Shown here: piece by piece, positions 53,304 through 64,000 of the stretch | How the letters are laid out: every line of letters starts with the position of its first letter | Numbering within the stretch: position 1 is the first letter of the stretch | Assembly: GCA_963513935.1 (NCBI GenBank) | Contig: OY740769.1 | Location: forward strand, 35,181,120 to 35,245,119 | Reading direction: 5' to 3' | DNA length: 64,000 nucleotides | DNA from: Aphrophora alni | Taxonomy: Eukaryota; Arthropoda; Insecta; Hemiptera; Aphrophoridae | Translations under genes and position numbers: made by a program | The notes under the pieces: model-generated | What the model was told of the DNA's origin: nothing | What the model saw: the letters and a program-made list of their open reading frames with translations, nothing else | The model's database searches: none

Positions 53304-55656
53304 AAGTTTTAGTTTAATTTTCCAAATATTTTTCATGACCCTCAGCTATTATGTTATATTCACTCTTTTCATATTATAAGTTTATAATTTAACAACGGAA
53401 GTTGACATATACTCTCGAAACAATGTTTATTATAATAATAATTTGGCGACCTAGTAGTTAAACGTTAACCTTGTGGGACTTATTCTTGTGGAAATTGCAG
53501 TTTTTAATTAATTAAAGTGAGTAAGGAGTTTAAGAAATAAAAATAGCAACCAAAAACTCTACAACTCATCATCGTTATGTAATTATTTAAATCACTTTAA
53601 ATGTAATATTCTGTTTCTACCATGTTACCTAGTACATATACACCGTTAGATAATAAAGGATTATCGCTCGTGACGTCAAGCAATATATATATCTGTCATA
53701 TATAATAATTTGAATTACATAGAATGATTAAACGTAAAAATTCCCCTTCGATGTTGGTACCGAGGAATAAATCTAGTTAAATTTACATTGATATCTTAAC
53801 TAATAATTCATTATACCTTATTTATAAAAGATAACATCTTTGTCACACAACAACTTTATAAAAAAATATCTTCTTGACTAAGCTAAACATTAAAGTTTAA
53901 AATTTCTCTTTCTTATTCCGTTTTGAAAATGTCGAACACTCAAAACTGTTACTACCTAGTCTCAAGGTAAACGTTGGATGGTACTACGTTTTCTGATATT
54001 TACTACCACACGATCCCAATGAAAGTAAATTCAAAATCACGATGCAATGAGCAACCTTGTAGCTCTCGTTTTTGTCGTATTTTATCAAGTGTGCACTAGC
54101 TGTAGAATTAGTTACTATTTCTCCTTGGTTTATAGAAAAAAGTGTTTTGAGAAGTCGAGCGGTTACTGTTTTAAAATATCTTCTAAGGAAGGTGTGCTAT
54201 TTAGTGAATAACTAATTACATAAATTTACCAACTGTTAAATTATCGTTTAGATGTGTACCGTAACAAACATAGAAATATAATTTTTCAACATGCATAATA
54301 TTATCTCTCTAAACAAAATGAAACTATAAGTTAGGTTTATGGTATACTATTAAAATTATTTTGTAAGATTGAAACCTAATTTAAATTAAGTCTTAAAATA
54401 ACTTTGTACGTAACCAAACTTCATTAACTAAGTATGCACACAGCGCCACAACTTCGCAAACTTCATACTGCTTTGAATAGATGAAGAGTATTGTTAGATC
54501 TCTAATGAGAGGCTTCATTGTAGTTAGTTAAACCACACGTATTTGGATATGTAAGTTCGTTTTAAAAACATCAATGTTAAATTATTATTATATTTCTATG
54601 ATTATTAATTTTATTTTACTAATATTTATTTCTGGCAACCAACTTAATCACTAAATGAAAGAATCGCATACACAATTCCTAAACACATATATGAGACGAA
54701 TTTTAGTGCAAATAAGATTTAGGAACAGGGACACTAATAATGATAACAACTTTTATAAGTTTTATAATGTGATATGTTGTTAGTGAAATGTTAGGTGATA
54801 TTAAAACGTTTTCATTTTGAAGCTTTTTTCGTTTTTGTCCCTTAATTTAATTCAACAACTATATTAAGTATCCTCTAAAGGACCAAAATTATAATAGGAT
54901 GTAAAATTTAAATGATCAACACTTGTGGAAAATTAAAATAACACTTTTTAAAACTTTTTTTCTAGTAACAATCACTTTCTTTTTAACAATATGTCGTTAC
55001 AATGACCGAGTGATAAACGTTAGTTGTTTTTCACAAGGTAGGCACAACTAAAATAAAAATGCTAAACCATGAAATAACAAGGGATACAATGCATGGAGCC
55101 TTGACCTAGCTTTCTAAGTTCAGGTTTAGAAAAGTACTGAAAATGGTGACGTAAATATTGTGTTCAATATTACGATTTGTTGACAAAATGTATTTATTAT
55201 ATTTGTATCTATAATTTTTAACACATTTTGTTCATTCTCTGTGCTTATTTCGTTATACTCATTACATTTTTATGCAATCGTTTACCAAGGAGTTAAAATC
55301 AATTTCTAGAAAAACTTAGAAACGACGTGTTGTAATTAGGAAATGACCTACAGTAGAATGAACGTAGGGAATTTTTTCATGTAGTTTTTGTTACATCGCT
55401 CTATTTCATTTAATGTTTTTTACGGTTTTAATTACATGTCCAAAACATTTCCCACTTTTTGGGTTTGTAAGAGATAACTGAAACAGACACATATATCCTT
55501 TTCGTTTCTTTCGAAATGTGGATTTTCATTTATAAACCCAAAATAGAGTGAACCTTCCCAATGTTTCCGTGTAAGAACTTCCTAATAACGTGTGTAATTG
55601 TAGCTTATTTATTAACTAGGATTCGTCACCCATTATACCTTCCCACTTGACTCACC

Positions 55657-55732
55657 ATGATGAAATTAACACCGTCAATTTCTGAGCTCCCACGGGGATA
55701 AATAGTGTAACCACTAGGCCAACCGATAAACC
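55657..55732 (-). repeat. tRNA-like SINE head, unit 2
   Basis: The copy in unit 2 of the tRNA-like element of unit 1, with the same A-box (55711-55721 on +). Confidence 0.4.
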
Positions 55733-55817
55733 CAATAAAGTCTCATATTTTTGTGTGTGAGAACCTTTGGATTATTAGAATTAAAAAAAAACTGCATAAA
55801 TAATTAAAATATGTCTG

Positions 55818-55820
<3 letters not shown>

Positions 55821-55866
<46 letters not shown>
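55821..55866. repeat. (AT)23 microsatellite, unit 2
   Basis: A perfect 46-bp AT tract, equal in length to the one in unit 1. Confidence 0.97.
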
Positions 55867-55868
<2 letters not shown>

Positions 55869-57535
55869 TTGTTTAGAATTATGCTACAGTTTTTTGTCTA
55901 AACAGAGATATCTTCAGGATTTGCAAATTAAAGGATTAATTAATTTAACCCACAACTAAAATATATTTTTGAACATTATATAACATAAAAAGTACTTTTT
56001 TTACTGGATCACGCCAGTAAAAAATTTAACCAGCTTAGGAATGAGTACATAGTACTGCGGTGATAAAGATTATTAATTGTTAATGACCATATAATAAAGA
56101 TGGCTGTGATTCAAACGGCCATACCATACTAACAAACAGATTATTGTTTTAAATGACTTAAAAGCTATTTTTATAATTATTATAAAATCTATTTTGGCTA
56201 ACATATTTTATAAATGCATAGACAATCTAATGTATGATTATACGTTTTCCTGTATAATAAAGAAAGTTAATCATTTAATGTTAAAACGTAAAATTGTACG
56301 GTTTTGAGTTTAAGATAGAACTTTCGTTTTATGATCGTAATCTTTAGTTACAGATGTTTGTTATTTATTATTAAACAGTTTATTTATACAATATACAAAA
56401 TATTTAAGACTTATGTGTTTTCTATGAAATTAAGAAACTTGTTAGTAAACTAATCTTAATAATAAATTTTACAATACCCAATTATTATTATATTAGATTA
56501 TATTACTCCCTGTGCAGCTTTATAAAAATGTAGAATATTTTGTGTATGTCTTAACCGTAATAAAATTATTAGTATTTCTGGTGAAAGCCACCTTTTATAC
56601 GTGTTAGTAATAATTCAATAGTCCTAAATATAAAATAAAATCAACCTAATCCTGTTCTTCCACAGTGCGAAACACCAAATGAGAATGCATTGCGCTGTTG
56701 CCAAATTGTTCTGTCCTTCTCTAATGGTTTCGTACAAAAAAGTAGAATTTAGTACTCTCTGAGGGGTATTTATCTTGTTTTTTTGTAGTGTCCCAGCTCT
56801 TCGTATTCCGGTAAAACGTGAAGGAAATGTTGATAACACTCTTCAATGTATTTCTATATACAAGGCGTAGGTCTACTTATTGGTATAATAGTGAAAGACG
56901 GAGTATATTCTAGGATGTTGAGATATTGTTATTGGATTACAATTATTAGTTATTTGTAAGATTCTGTTATAAAAGAAAAGTAAACCATTAAGCAAGAGGA
57001 TAAAACGTTTCATTTATTTAGGTATAGTTTATTACAAAATTTTAATGAGTAAAAAAGTCTATCAAATTTACTTTATTTCTCACTTAATGAAATAAAAAAT
57101 TCCTTTAAAAAAAAATTTATTTTAAAGATGCTGATTTCCTTAAATGAAGCCCCTTACTAAATACATTAAATAATATATTCTTCTGTATATAGTGACACTA
57201 AAAATATGTTTTCAGATTATTAGTTAGTATTTAAAAAAAATAAAACAAATGATTAGGTGTAATAGTAGATAAATCAGAATAATCCAAACATATTTGGTTC
57301 GAAAATTATAGATTCTGTTAGAAATAAATAAGGATATTGCAAGGGAAAATTTAAAATAAGGAAAAATAATTGAAGCCTCAATATACCCGTAAGGCTCCCA
57401 ACAGCTGGCATACAAACTATGTTATTTACTTGGCCCGTGTGTGTTATCGGTTCACTTTATGTTGGTTCTGAGATGTGTGTGTCCTCCTGATCACGTGTTT
57501 ACAACTCTACGTTCTGGCCTGGCTTTACCACTGGG

Positions 57536-57560
57536 TTAGGTTAAATTGGGTTAGGTTAGG
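57536..57560. repeat. Interstitial TTAGG cluster, unit 2
   Basis: The copy in unit 2 of the TTAGG cluster at 53279-53303. Confidence 0.7.
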
Positions 57561-59664
57561 AAGTTTTAGTTTAATTTTCCAAATATTTTTCATGACCCTC
57601 AGCTATTATGTTATATTCACTCTTTTCATATTATAAGTTTATAATTTAACAACGGAAGTTGACATATACTCTCGAAACAATGTTTATTATAATAATAATT
57701 TGGCGACCTAGTAGTTAAACGTTAACCTTGTGGGACTTATTCTTGTGGAAATTGCAGTTTTTAATTAATTAAAGTGAGTAAGGAGTTTAAGAAATAAAAA
57801 TAGCAACCAAAAACTCTACAACTCATCATCGTTATGTAATTATTTAAATCACTTTAAATGTAATATTCTGTTTCTACCATGTTACCTAGTACATATACAC
57901 CGTTAGATAATAAAGGATTATCGCTCGTGACGTCAAGCAATATATATATCTGTCATATATAATAATTTGAATTACATAGAATGATTAAACGTAAAAATTC
58001 CCCTTCGATGTTGGTACCGAGGAATAAATCTAGTTAAATTTACATTGATATCTTAACTAATAATTCATTATACCTTATTTATAAAAGATAACATCTTTGT
58101 CACACAACAACTTTATAAAAAAATATCTTCTTGACTAAGCTAAACATTAAAGTTTAAAATTTCTCTTTCTTATTCCGTTTTGAAAATGTCGAACACTCAA
58201 AACTGTTACTACCTAGTCTCAAGGTAAACGTTGGATGGTACTACGTTTTCTGATATTTACTACCACACGATCCCAATGAAAGTAAATTCAAAATCACGAT
58301 GCAATGAGCAACCTTGTAGCTCTCGTTTTTGTCGTATTTTATCAAGTGTGCACTAGCTGTAGAATTAGTTACTATTTCTCCTTGGTTTATAGAAAAAAGT
58401 GTTTTGAGAAGTCGAGCGGTTACTGTTTTAAAATATCTTCTAAGGAAGGTGTGCTATTTAGTGAATAACTAATTACATAAATTTACCAACTGTTAAATTA
58501 TCGTTTAGATGTGTACCGTAACAAACATAGAAATATAATTTTTCAACATGCATAATATTATCTCTCTAAACAAAATGAAACTATAAGTTAGGTTTATGGT
58601 ATACTATTAAAATTATTTTGTAAGATTGAAACCTAATTTAAATTAAGTCTTAAAATAACTTTGTACGTAACCAAACTTCATTAACTAAGTATGCACACAG
58701 CGCCACAACTTCGCAAACTTCATACTGCTTTGAATAGATGAAGAGTATTGTTAGATCTCTAATGAGAGGCTTCATTGTAGTTAGTTAAACCACACGTATT
58801 TGGATATGTAAGTTCGTTTTAAAAACATCAATGTTAAATTATTATTATATTTCTATGATTATTAATTTTATTTTACTAATATTTATTTCTGGCAACCAAC
58901 TTAATCACTAAATGAAAGAATCGCATACACAATTCCTAAACACATATATGAGACGAATTTTAGTGCAAATAAGATTTAGGAACAGGGACACTAATAATGA
59001 TAACAACTTTTATAAGTTTTATAATGTGATATGTTGTTAGTGAAATGTTAGGTGATATTAAAACGTTTTCATTTTGAAGCTTTTTTCGTTTTTGTCCCTT
59101 AATTTAATTCAACAACTATATTAAGTATCCTCTAAAGGACCAAAATTATAATAGGATGTAAAATTTAAATGATCAACACTTGTGGAAAATTAAAATAACA
59201 CTTTTTAAAACTTTTTTTCTAGTAACAATCACTTTCTTTTTAACAATATGTCGTTACAATGACCGAGTGATAAACGTTAGTTGTTTTTCACAAGGTAGGC
59301 ACAACTAAAATAAAAATGCTAAACCATGAAATAACAAGGGATACAATGCATGGAGCCTTGACCTAGCTTTCTAAGTTCAGGTTTAGAAAAGTACTGAAAA
59401 TGGTGACGTAAATATTGTGTTCAATATTACGATTTGTTGACAAAATGTATTTATTATATTTGTATCTATAATTTTTAACACATTTTGTTCATTCTCTGTG
59501 CTTATTTCGTTATACTCATTACATTTTTATGCAATCGTTTACCAAGGAGTTAAAATCAATTTCTAGAAAAACTTAGAAACGACGTGTTGTAATTAGGAAA
59601 TGACCTACAGTAGAATGAACGTAGGGAATTTTTTCATGTAGTTTTTGTTACATCGCTCTATTTC

Positions 59665-60772
59665 ATCTTTCCTATAAGTGATCTCTTTATCAAGTGTTTT
59701 TCACTAACGGCCCTTACGCTAATATATTACTCGATTGCTATTGGCCTTTATTTTATATACAAGAGTATGACGGAGATTTTTTTTTCCTTTTAATTGAAAA
59801 GTTCTCAAACCACCATATTCACTACACAGTGAAAAAAGATGCTAGGAAATGACTAAATATCGTAATTCAAAAATACCGTCAACGGTCACCAAATTTAAAA
59901 CTCGTAATGCATTTGCGACATAAGTAATGTTCCAAGAAGTAAAGAAATGGGTAATAAGTAAAACTATAGCAACTGTAATATTACTTGAGAAGACATTATA
60001 GTTCAGTTTTTGTTGATTATCCTTGGACAATAAGATGAACATGAATATTATTTGTACTCGTAATAAAGTAAACTATTAGAATTGCCACATGGGTAAAGAT
60101 GAAATGAATGAAGTAAGCAGAAAAAATAATGAAAATAATAGAAATATCAATAACAAGACACATTTGAAGGACGACCAAGTTTTACAAGAAAAATTACGAT
60201 ACCAAAACTACTGTGAATGATCAACTAAAGTAAGATGTCTTACCTCTGGGAGTAACATTGGCGTAAGAAGCGAACAGAAAAGAGAGGAAATGATTTTTGT
60301 ATTTGAGAAAACATCTTTTACTTGAATTACTATACAGGTAAAGTAAATAAGATTCAAGATTCATTGTTAAAATACTTTATAGCGTTGCTGAATTGACAAA
60401 ACTCGTTCTCAACTCATCGTAGTTTGATTTCAAATCGTCAAAACTTAGTCAGGTTCTAGCACTGCTGATCAAGTTGAATTATTTTGTGACTTACCAACTT
60501 AATAGTCGTCATCAGTCGAACCGGCATAACGTAAGAGAAAATAAAAAAAAAGATATCATAAAAATGAAATACTTGGAGTTTACTGGTTTAAATTCTATAA
60601 TATAAAGAATTTTTTTAAAATCAATAAACAACAGATATTAATTTTATAACGGTCTCTTTCCTAAGAAAATTTTACTGTACGTATCTAATAAGTTTGTTTA
60701 CTGGACAAAAGACCTTCTAAATAGCCAATAAATGTAGTATGCATTATTTAAGTCATTGGATTAAATATCAAC

Positions 60773-60775
<3 letters not shown>
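59665..60775. other. AT-rich non-coding stretch
   Basis: No gene or clear repeat is seen between the tandem duplication and the LINE poly(A) tail. A 66-codon minus-strand frame at 59842-60042 has no recognisable features. Confidence 0.55.

Positions 60776-60817
<42 letters not shown>
60776..60817 (-). repeat. LINE poly(A) tail (T42 on +)
   Basis: An unbroken run of 42 T on the + strand marks the 3' end of the minus-strand LINE. Such a long pure tail decays quickly, so it supports a recent insertion. Confidence 0.95.
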
Positions 60818-60819
<2 letters not shown>

Positions 60820-60933
60820 TGATTTTTTATTACAACTGAGTAAGATGTACTCATCTAGTAATTTATTCCTCATAAATGAATAACGTTTGTAAGGGATATA
60901 ACCCAATGTTTACTCCCTATCACTAATTGTCCA

Positions 60934-62142
60934 TCAAATCAAATCCGAAGGCTTGGTTCTCTTCAGTCTTCTTCCAGTTACATCCAACATCCCTCGTAGC
61001 TCATGGCGTTCGTGGTGCCTGATGCGCTGTCTGTGCTTCTCTGCCTGCTTTTTTATTTCATCTCTGACAGTATCTATTTTGAGGTCCCTATGTAAATCTT
61101 CATTTCTGATGAACCAGGGTGCGTTAACTATACATCTTAACACCTTATTTTGGAACACTTGGATTATATTTATATTTTTCTTATTAGTGCAGCCCCATAG
61201 CTGAATCCCATATGTCCACACTGGTCTCAGGACCTGCTTATATATCAACAGCTTATTATGGATTGACAGTTGTGATTGTCTTCCAAGCAGCCAATACATT
61301 TTCCTGAACTTTAGATTTAATTCTTGTTTTTTCTTTTTGACATGCTCCTTCCATTTCAGCTTTACGTCAAGTGTCATTCCAAGGTACTTAGCCGAGTTGG
61401 CATGAGGAACCTGTTTAGAATTTATTATAATTGGAATACGATGTTCGTTCTTATTATTTGTAAAGTTAACATTGACTGATTTCTCTTCATTAAGACTAAT
61501 GCGCCATTTTTTAGTCCATGTGCACACCTCATCAGTGACCCTCTGGAGTTTAATTACAGCTTCTTCGGTTTTCTTATCAGTCACTAAAATCGCCGTGTCA
61601 TCAGCAAATGTACCTATGGTTGTATCATCTGGTGTAGGAATGTCCCTTGTGTACAATAAGTACAGGATAGGTCCCAACACACTACCCTGTGGCACCCCAG
61701 CAGATATTTTCTTCAGTCCTGAGTATTCGGCTTCATATTTCACTCGAAAGTGTCTATCAGATAAATATGACTTCAAAATTGTGTAGTACTGCTTTGGTAA
61801 ATCTCTTTGCAATTTCCACACCAGTCCGTCATGCCATACCCTGTCAAATGCCTTTGCTACATCCAAGAAGACACTTGCACATGTTTCTCCTTTCTCAAAC
61901 GCATTTTCTACTACATTTGTGATCCTATGGACTTGATCTATTGTAGCATGGCTACGCCTAAATCCAAATTGATGGTCAGGAATAAGATTTCTGTCCTCAA
62001 TGATGGGCATGAGTCTCTTTAACAATAGCTTCTCAAACAACTTTGAGATTATTGGTAGTAACGAAATTGGTCTATATGAATTCTTGTCATTAGATTGTTT
62101 GTCAGGTTTTAGTGTCATAATGACTTCAGCTACCGGCGCCAT
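60934..62142 (-). CDS. Jockey-type reverse transcriptase fragment (402 codons)
   Basis: This partial ORF2 encodes the RNA-dependent DNA polymerase that copies LINE RNA at a nicked target. Visible motifs are SYRPISLLP (residues 22-30), FLDVAKAFDRVWHDGL (92-107, motif A with catalytic D94), SAGVPQGSVLGP (147-158, motif B) and FADD (179-182, motif C with D181 and D182). These are followed by YLGMTLD (253-259) and the C-terminal WTYGIQLWG (309-317) typical of the Jockey clade. Jockey ORF2 proteins are around 900 residues and start with an apurinic-like endonuclease, which is absent. Homology seems to begin at VAEVIM (residue 4), so the first three codons including the ATG at 62140-62142 may be host sequence and the start accidental. 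No stop or frameshift interrupts it. Several shorter frames on the other strand are shadows of this one. Confidence 0.92.
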   Translation of the reverse strand: MAPVAEVIMTLKPDKQSNDKNSYRPISLLPIISKLFEKLLLKRLMPIIEDRNLIPDHQFGFRRSHATIDQVHRITNVVENAFEKGETCASVFLDVAKAFDRVWHDGLVWKLQRDLPKQYYTILKSYLSDRHFRVKYEAEYSGLKKISAGVPQGSVLGPILYLLYTRDIPTPDDTTIGTFADDTAILVTDKKTEEAVIKLQRVTDEVCTWTKKWRISLNEEKSVNVNFTNNKNEHRIPIIINSKQVPHANSAKYLGMTLDVKLKWKEHVKKKKQELNLKFRKMYWLLGRQSQLSIHNKLLIYKQVLRPVWTYGIQLWGCTNKKNINIIQVFQNKVLRCIVNAPWFIRNEDLHRDLKIDTVRDEIKKQAEKHRQRIRHHERHELRGMLDVTGRRLKRTKPSDLI

Positions 62143-63430
62143 TTATAACATAATTTCTTTTCTTATATGTTATAAAATATTTTATCTTTATTATAAAATC
62201 CTAAATAGTGAAGTTACTCTATTAAAATTTATTTGCAATATCTACAACTAGTCTTTAACTACTACTAAATAAGTTGACAATAATGCAGATAATTTCAGTT
62301 ATATAAATTCATTTGTTTATTCATTTAAATTATAAATATTTTCTTTTAGTAAATTATTTCTTGTTAAACATTAATAATATTTGCTTTTGAGTTCTTTTAA
62401 TAACACAACAAGGTTAAATTGTCTTTAATTACAAAGTTAAATTATTCCAGGCTAGCTCTAGGTTTGGGTTCATTACATATATCTTTATCATAGAATTACA
62501 AAGTTCTTTTATAAATATTAGTAATTAATATTTATTATTTTCTCGGGGCAGGCACTCGACCAGACATGAACAAACTGTTTTTAACGCATTTTGTGAAGTT
62601 ACAGTTAAGAAAAATTGAGATTTAGGATCGGTGTTCTTTTTTGAAATAGGCTTATGAATTGTAAAATTTGTTAAAGTTTATCTTCAATATTAAGAATTTC
62701 TGGACTTTATTATGTTTGAATTTACAGAGGATACCACTCTCTGTGTGATTTAGCACTGAATTTACCACTGTTTATACTGTTTTAACATACTAAAACTTGA
62801 CGGCATCACTTTTAAAATTACGAATAGAAATTTTCATCTTTGGGCTCTAAAGTCTTGGATTGGAATGAATTTTTGGCTTCGGTTTTGGAATTGAATTGTT
62901 GCCGCGGTTCCCAGCATGCACTGTTCTTCCGTTCCCTTGGTTACTCAAATAATATTCTCTCGTTTTGTACAATTTGATGTTCTTGACTTGAATAAATTAT
63001 AATTTTGATATTACTTTATGTCTTTTTTGCCTTTGGTCTCGTGATAATATTTATTCATATTTACATTGCCGATTCTTAAATGAGTTTACTGATTTTATTG
63101 TTAATTGTATAATTTCCCGTTCCAACAGAATGACGTACTTATATCTATGACTCAAGTAGTCCTAGTTCTAATTCTAATTATATAACATTTGGGTCTTACG
63201 GTTACTATTTATGTTCTTAAATTTACTTTAAGGATTATTTTACTATTCTAACAGATATTGTGACTTATTATTTATTTTTATTTGATTTTATTAATTTCGA
63301 TTGTGATAGTCGTTTCTTTGATCTAGTTGTACTAACAAAAACATGGCGTTCATAGGGAATGCGTTTTACCTTCATATATTGTATATGCTATCTTCTGATG
63401 ATTAAAATAAAGAATAGTTGTTTACTGAGG

Positions 63431-63431
<1 letters not shown>
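62143..63431. other. AT-rich non-coding stretch
   Basis: No gene is supported. A GC-richer patch at about 62880-62950 (GCCGCGGTTCCCAGCATGCA) has no open frame of note. Confidence 0.55.

Positions 63432-63484
<53 letters not shown>
63432..63484. repeat. (TA)n microsatellite, 53 bp
   Basis: A perfect alternating TA tract that borders the T/G-rich terminal segment of the window. Confidence 0.97.
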
Positions 63485-63488
<4 letters not shown>

Positions 63489-64000
63489 AGTGCTTATATT
63501 AATTTATGGTGTAGTGTTTGTGATAGTATTATGGAATTGGTTTCAATGTGTTTGTTTAGATGTGAGGTTATAGGTTTTCATGTTACAAGGCTCTGTCTAG
63601 GCTTTATTCTATATTTGAGAATTATATTTGATAATATCCATTTCTATATGGATTTGGGTGAATTCTTGGGGTGTGAATTGGTTTTGACATAGTTAATTTA
63701 GTTATTGATGATGTTTTTCCTTGTGTATTACTTTCGTAAATTGTTTAGGCCTATCAGCTGATATTTTAGTGTCGGTTTCTTGGTTGGCTTTGTGGGTCAT
63801 TGAACTTTGCTTTGTTTTGGTGTCGTTTATTTTAGGCTAACTTTTTATGATGGAATTTGTGACGTTATAAAGGGTGTGTATCTATCCACTGTCGTACTTG
63901 TTTCTAACAGAGTGTTAAAGTTTATAAATAATGTTACAGTACCAACATATTATCTTAGGTCTACACTTTGACATAAAATGCAATTGGTTATATATTGATT
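63485..64000. other. Strand-biased T/G-rich segment
   Basis: The + strand is visibly rich in T and G and poor in C over several hundred bases, unlike most of the window. Read on the minus strand it is A/C-rich, with quasi-open frames interrupted by a few stops, for instance a run containing SMTHKANQETDTKISADRPK near 63729-63788. That texture could come from a decayed retroelement on the minus strand or from a transcribed region. I do not recognise a family. The window ends within it. Confidence 0.35.

Larger units (their letters stand above)
51151..55407 (+). repeat. Tandem duplication, unit 1 (4257 bp)
   Basis: The unit is repeated immediately downstream at 55408-59664, head to tail, with a constant offset of 4257 bp wherever I compared it. 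I saw only two substitutions (52002 T versus 56259 A; 53082 A versus 57339 G) and no net indel. The unit contains a 46-bp AT tract, a tRNA-like element and a TTAGG cluster, all present in both copies. Short minus-strand frames at 52367-52582 and 52967-53158 have no recognisable domain and recur only because the DNA is duplicated. Confidence 0.97.
55408..59664 (+). repeat. Tandem duplication, unit 2 (4257 bp)
   Basis: Unit 2 joins unit 1 directly. The junction CTATTTC|ATTTAATG combines the right end of the unit with its left end, and the outer right edge reads CTATTTC|ATCTTT. The shared AT gives two bases of breakpoint homology. No transposon termini or target duplications flank the unit, so this is a local tandem duplication and not a transposition. 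Confidence 0.97.
60776..62142 (-). mobile_element. 5'-truncated Jockey-clade LINE insertion
   Basis: On the minus strand this is a partial second ORF of a Jockey-type LINE, a 3' UTR of about 116 nt (60818-60933) and a 42-nt poly(A) tail (T run at 60776-60817). The UTR ends with AATAAA-type signals just before the tail. A full element would be several kilobases; here everything 5' of the RT fingers is missing, as expected when target-primed reverse transcription stops early. No target-site duplication is obvious between the flank ending CAACGAG and the flank after about 62142. The open RT and intact tail suggest a recent insertion. Confidence 0.9.

Noticed and set aside
52367..57415. Repeated minus-strand 71- and 63-codon frames in both duplication units
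   Set aside because: They recur because the DNA is duplicated. There is no sign of selection: one of the two observed substitutions changes a residue (Val/Ala), and no domain is recognised.
60953..62251. Five plus-strand open frames of 71-104 codons
   Set aside because: Most lie antisense to the Jockey RT frame and are shadows of its codon structure; the last one runs past the LINE end into flanking AT-rich DNA.

Overview
The window looks like AT-rich nuclear DNA from an animal, most likely an arthropod and probably an insect. The reasons are a Jockey-type non-LTR retrotransposon, a broken mariner transposase, short TTAGG/CCTAA arrays (the usual insect telomere unit, here interstitial), abundant long AT, GA/CT and GT microsatellites, and dispersed repeats of kinds common in arthropods. 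The order cannot be settled from the sequence. I find no convincing host protein-coding gene, rRNA or intact tRNA. The window is best read as intergenic or deep intronic sequence.

Layout: 1-24 kb is mostly unique AT-rich DNA. It holds a mariner transposase remnant (about 2476-2985, minus strand), a 281-bp foldback element (3617-3897), a small inverted-repeat unit (8423-8546), two pairs of old diverged duplicates (392-762 with 10503-10868, and 11498-12090 with 18475-19136), an AT microsatellite and a CCTAA array. From 24 to 50 kb there are tRNA-like repeat heads, very long GA and CT tracts, several members of a microsatellite-associated dispersed repeat, faint retroelement traces, a clean 630-bp piggyBac-type MITE with TTAA duplications (37149-37786), a GC-richer pocket with G runs (about 43.3-44.2 kb), and an inverted pair of repeats next to AT tracts (about 44.9-45.2 and 48.5-48.8 kb).

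From 51151 to 59664 there is a head-to-tail tandem duplication of a 4257-bp unit. The copies keep the same register end to end, including an equal-length AT microsatellite, and I saw only two substitutions. This is either a very recent duplication or an assembly duplication, and it is the most striking structure here.

At 60776-62142 (minus strand) lies a 5'-truncated but uninterrupted Jockey-clade reverse transcriptase with its 3' UTR and a 42-nt poly(A) tail, indicating recent LINE activity. The last 0.5 kb is strongly T+G-rich on the + strand and follows another AT tract. The content is therefore a mobile-element and repeat landscape, with no sign of an operon-like or defence system.
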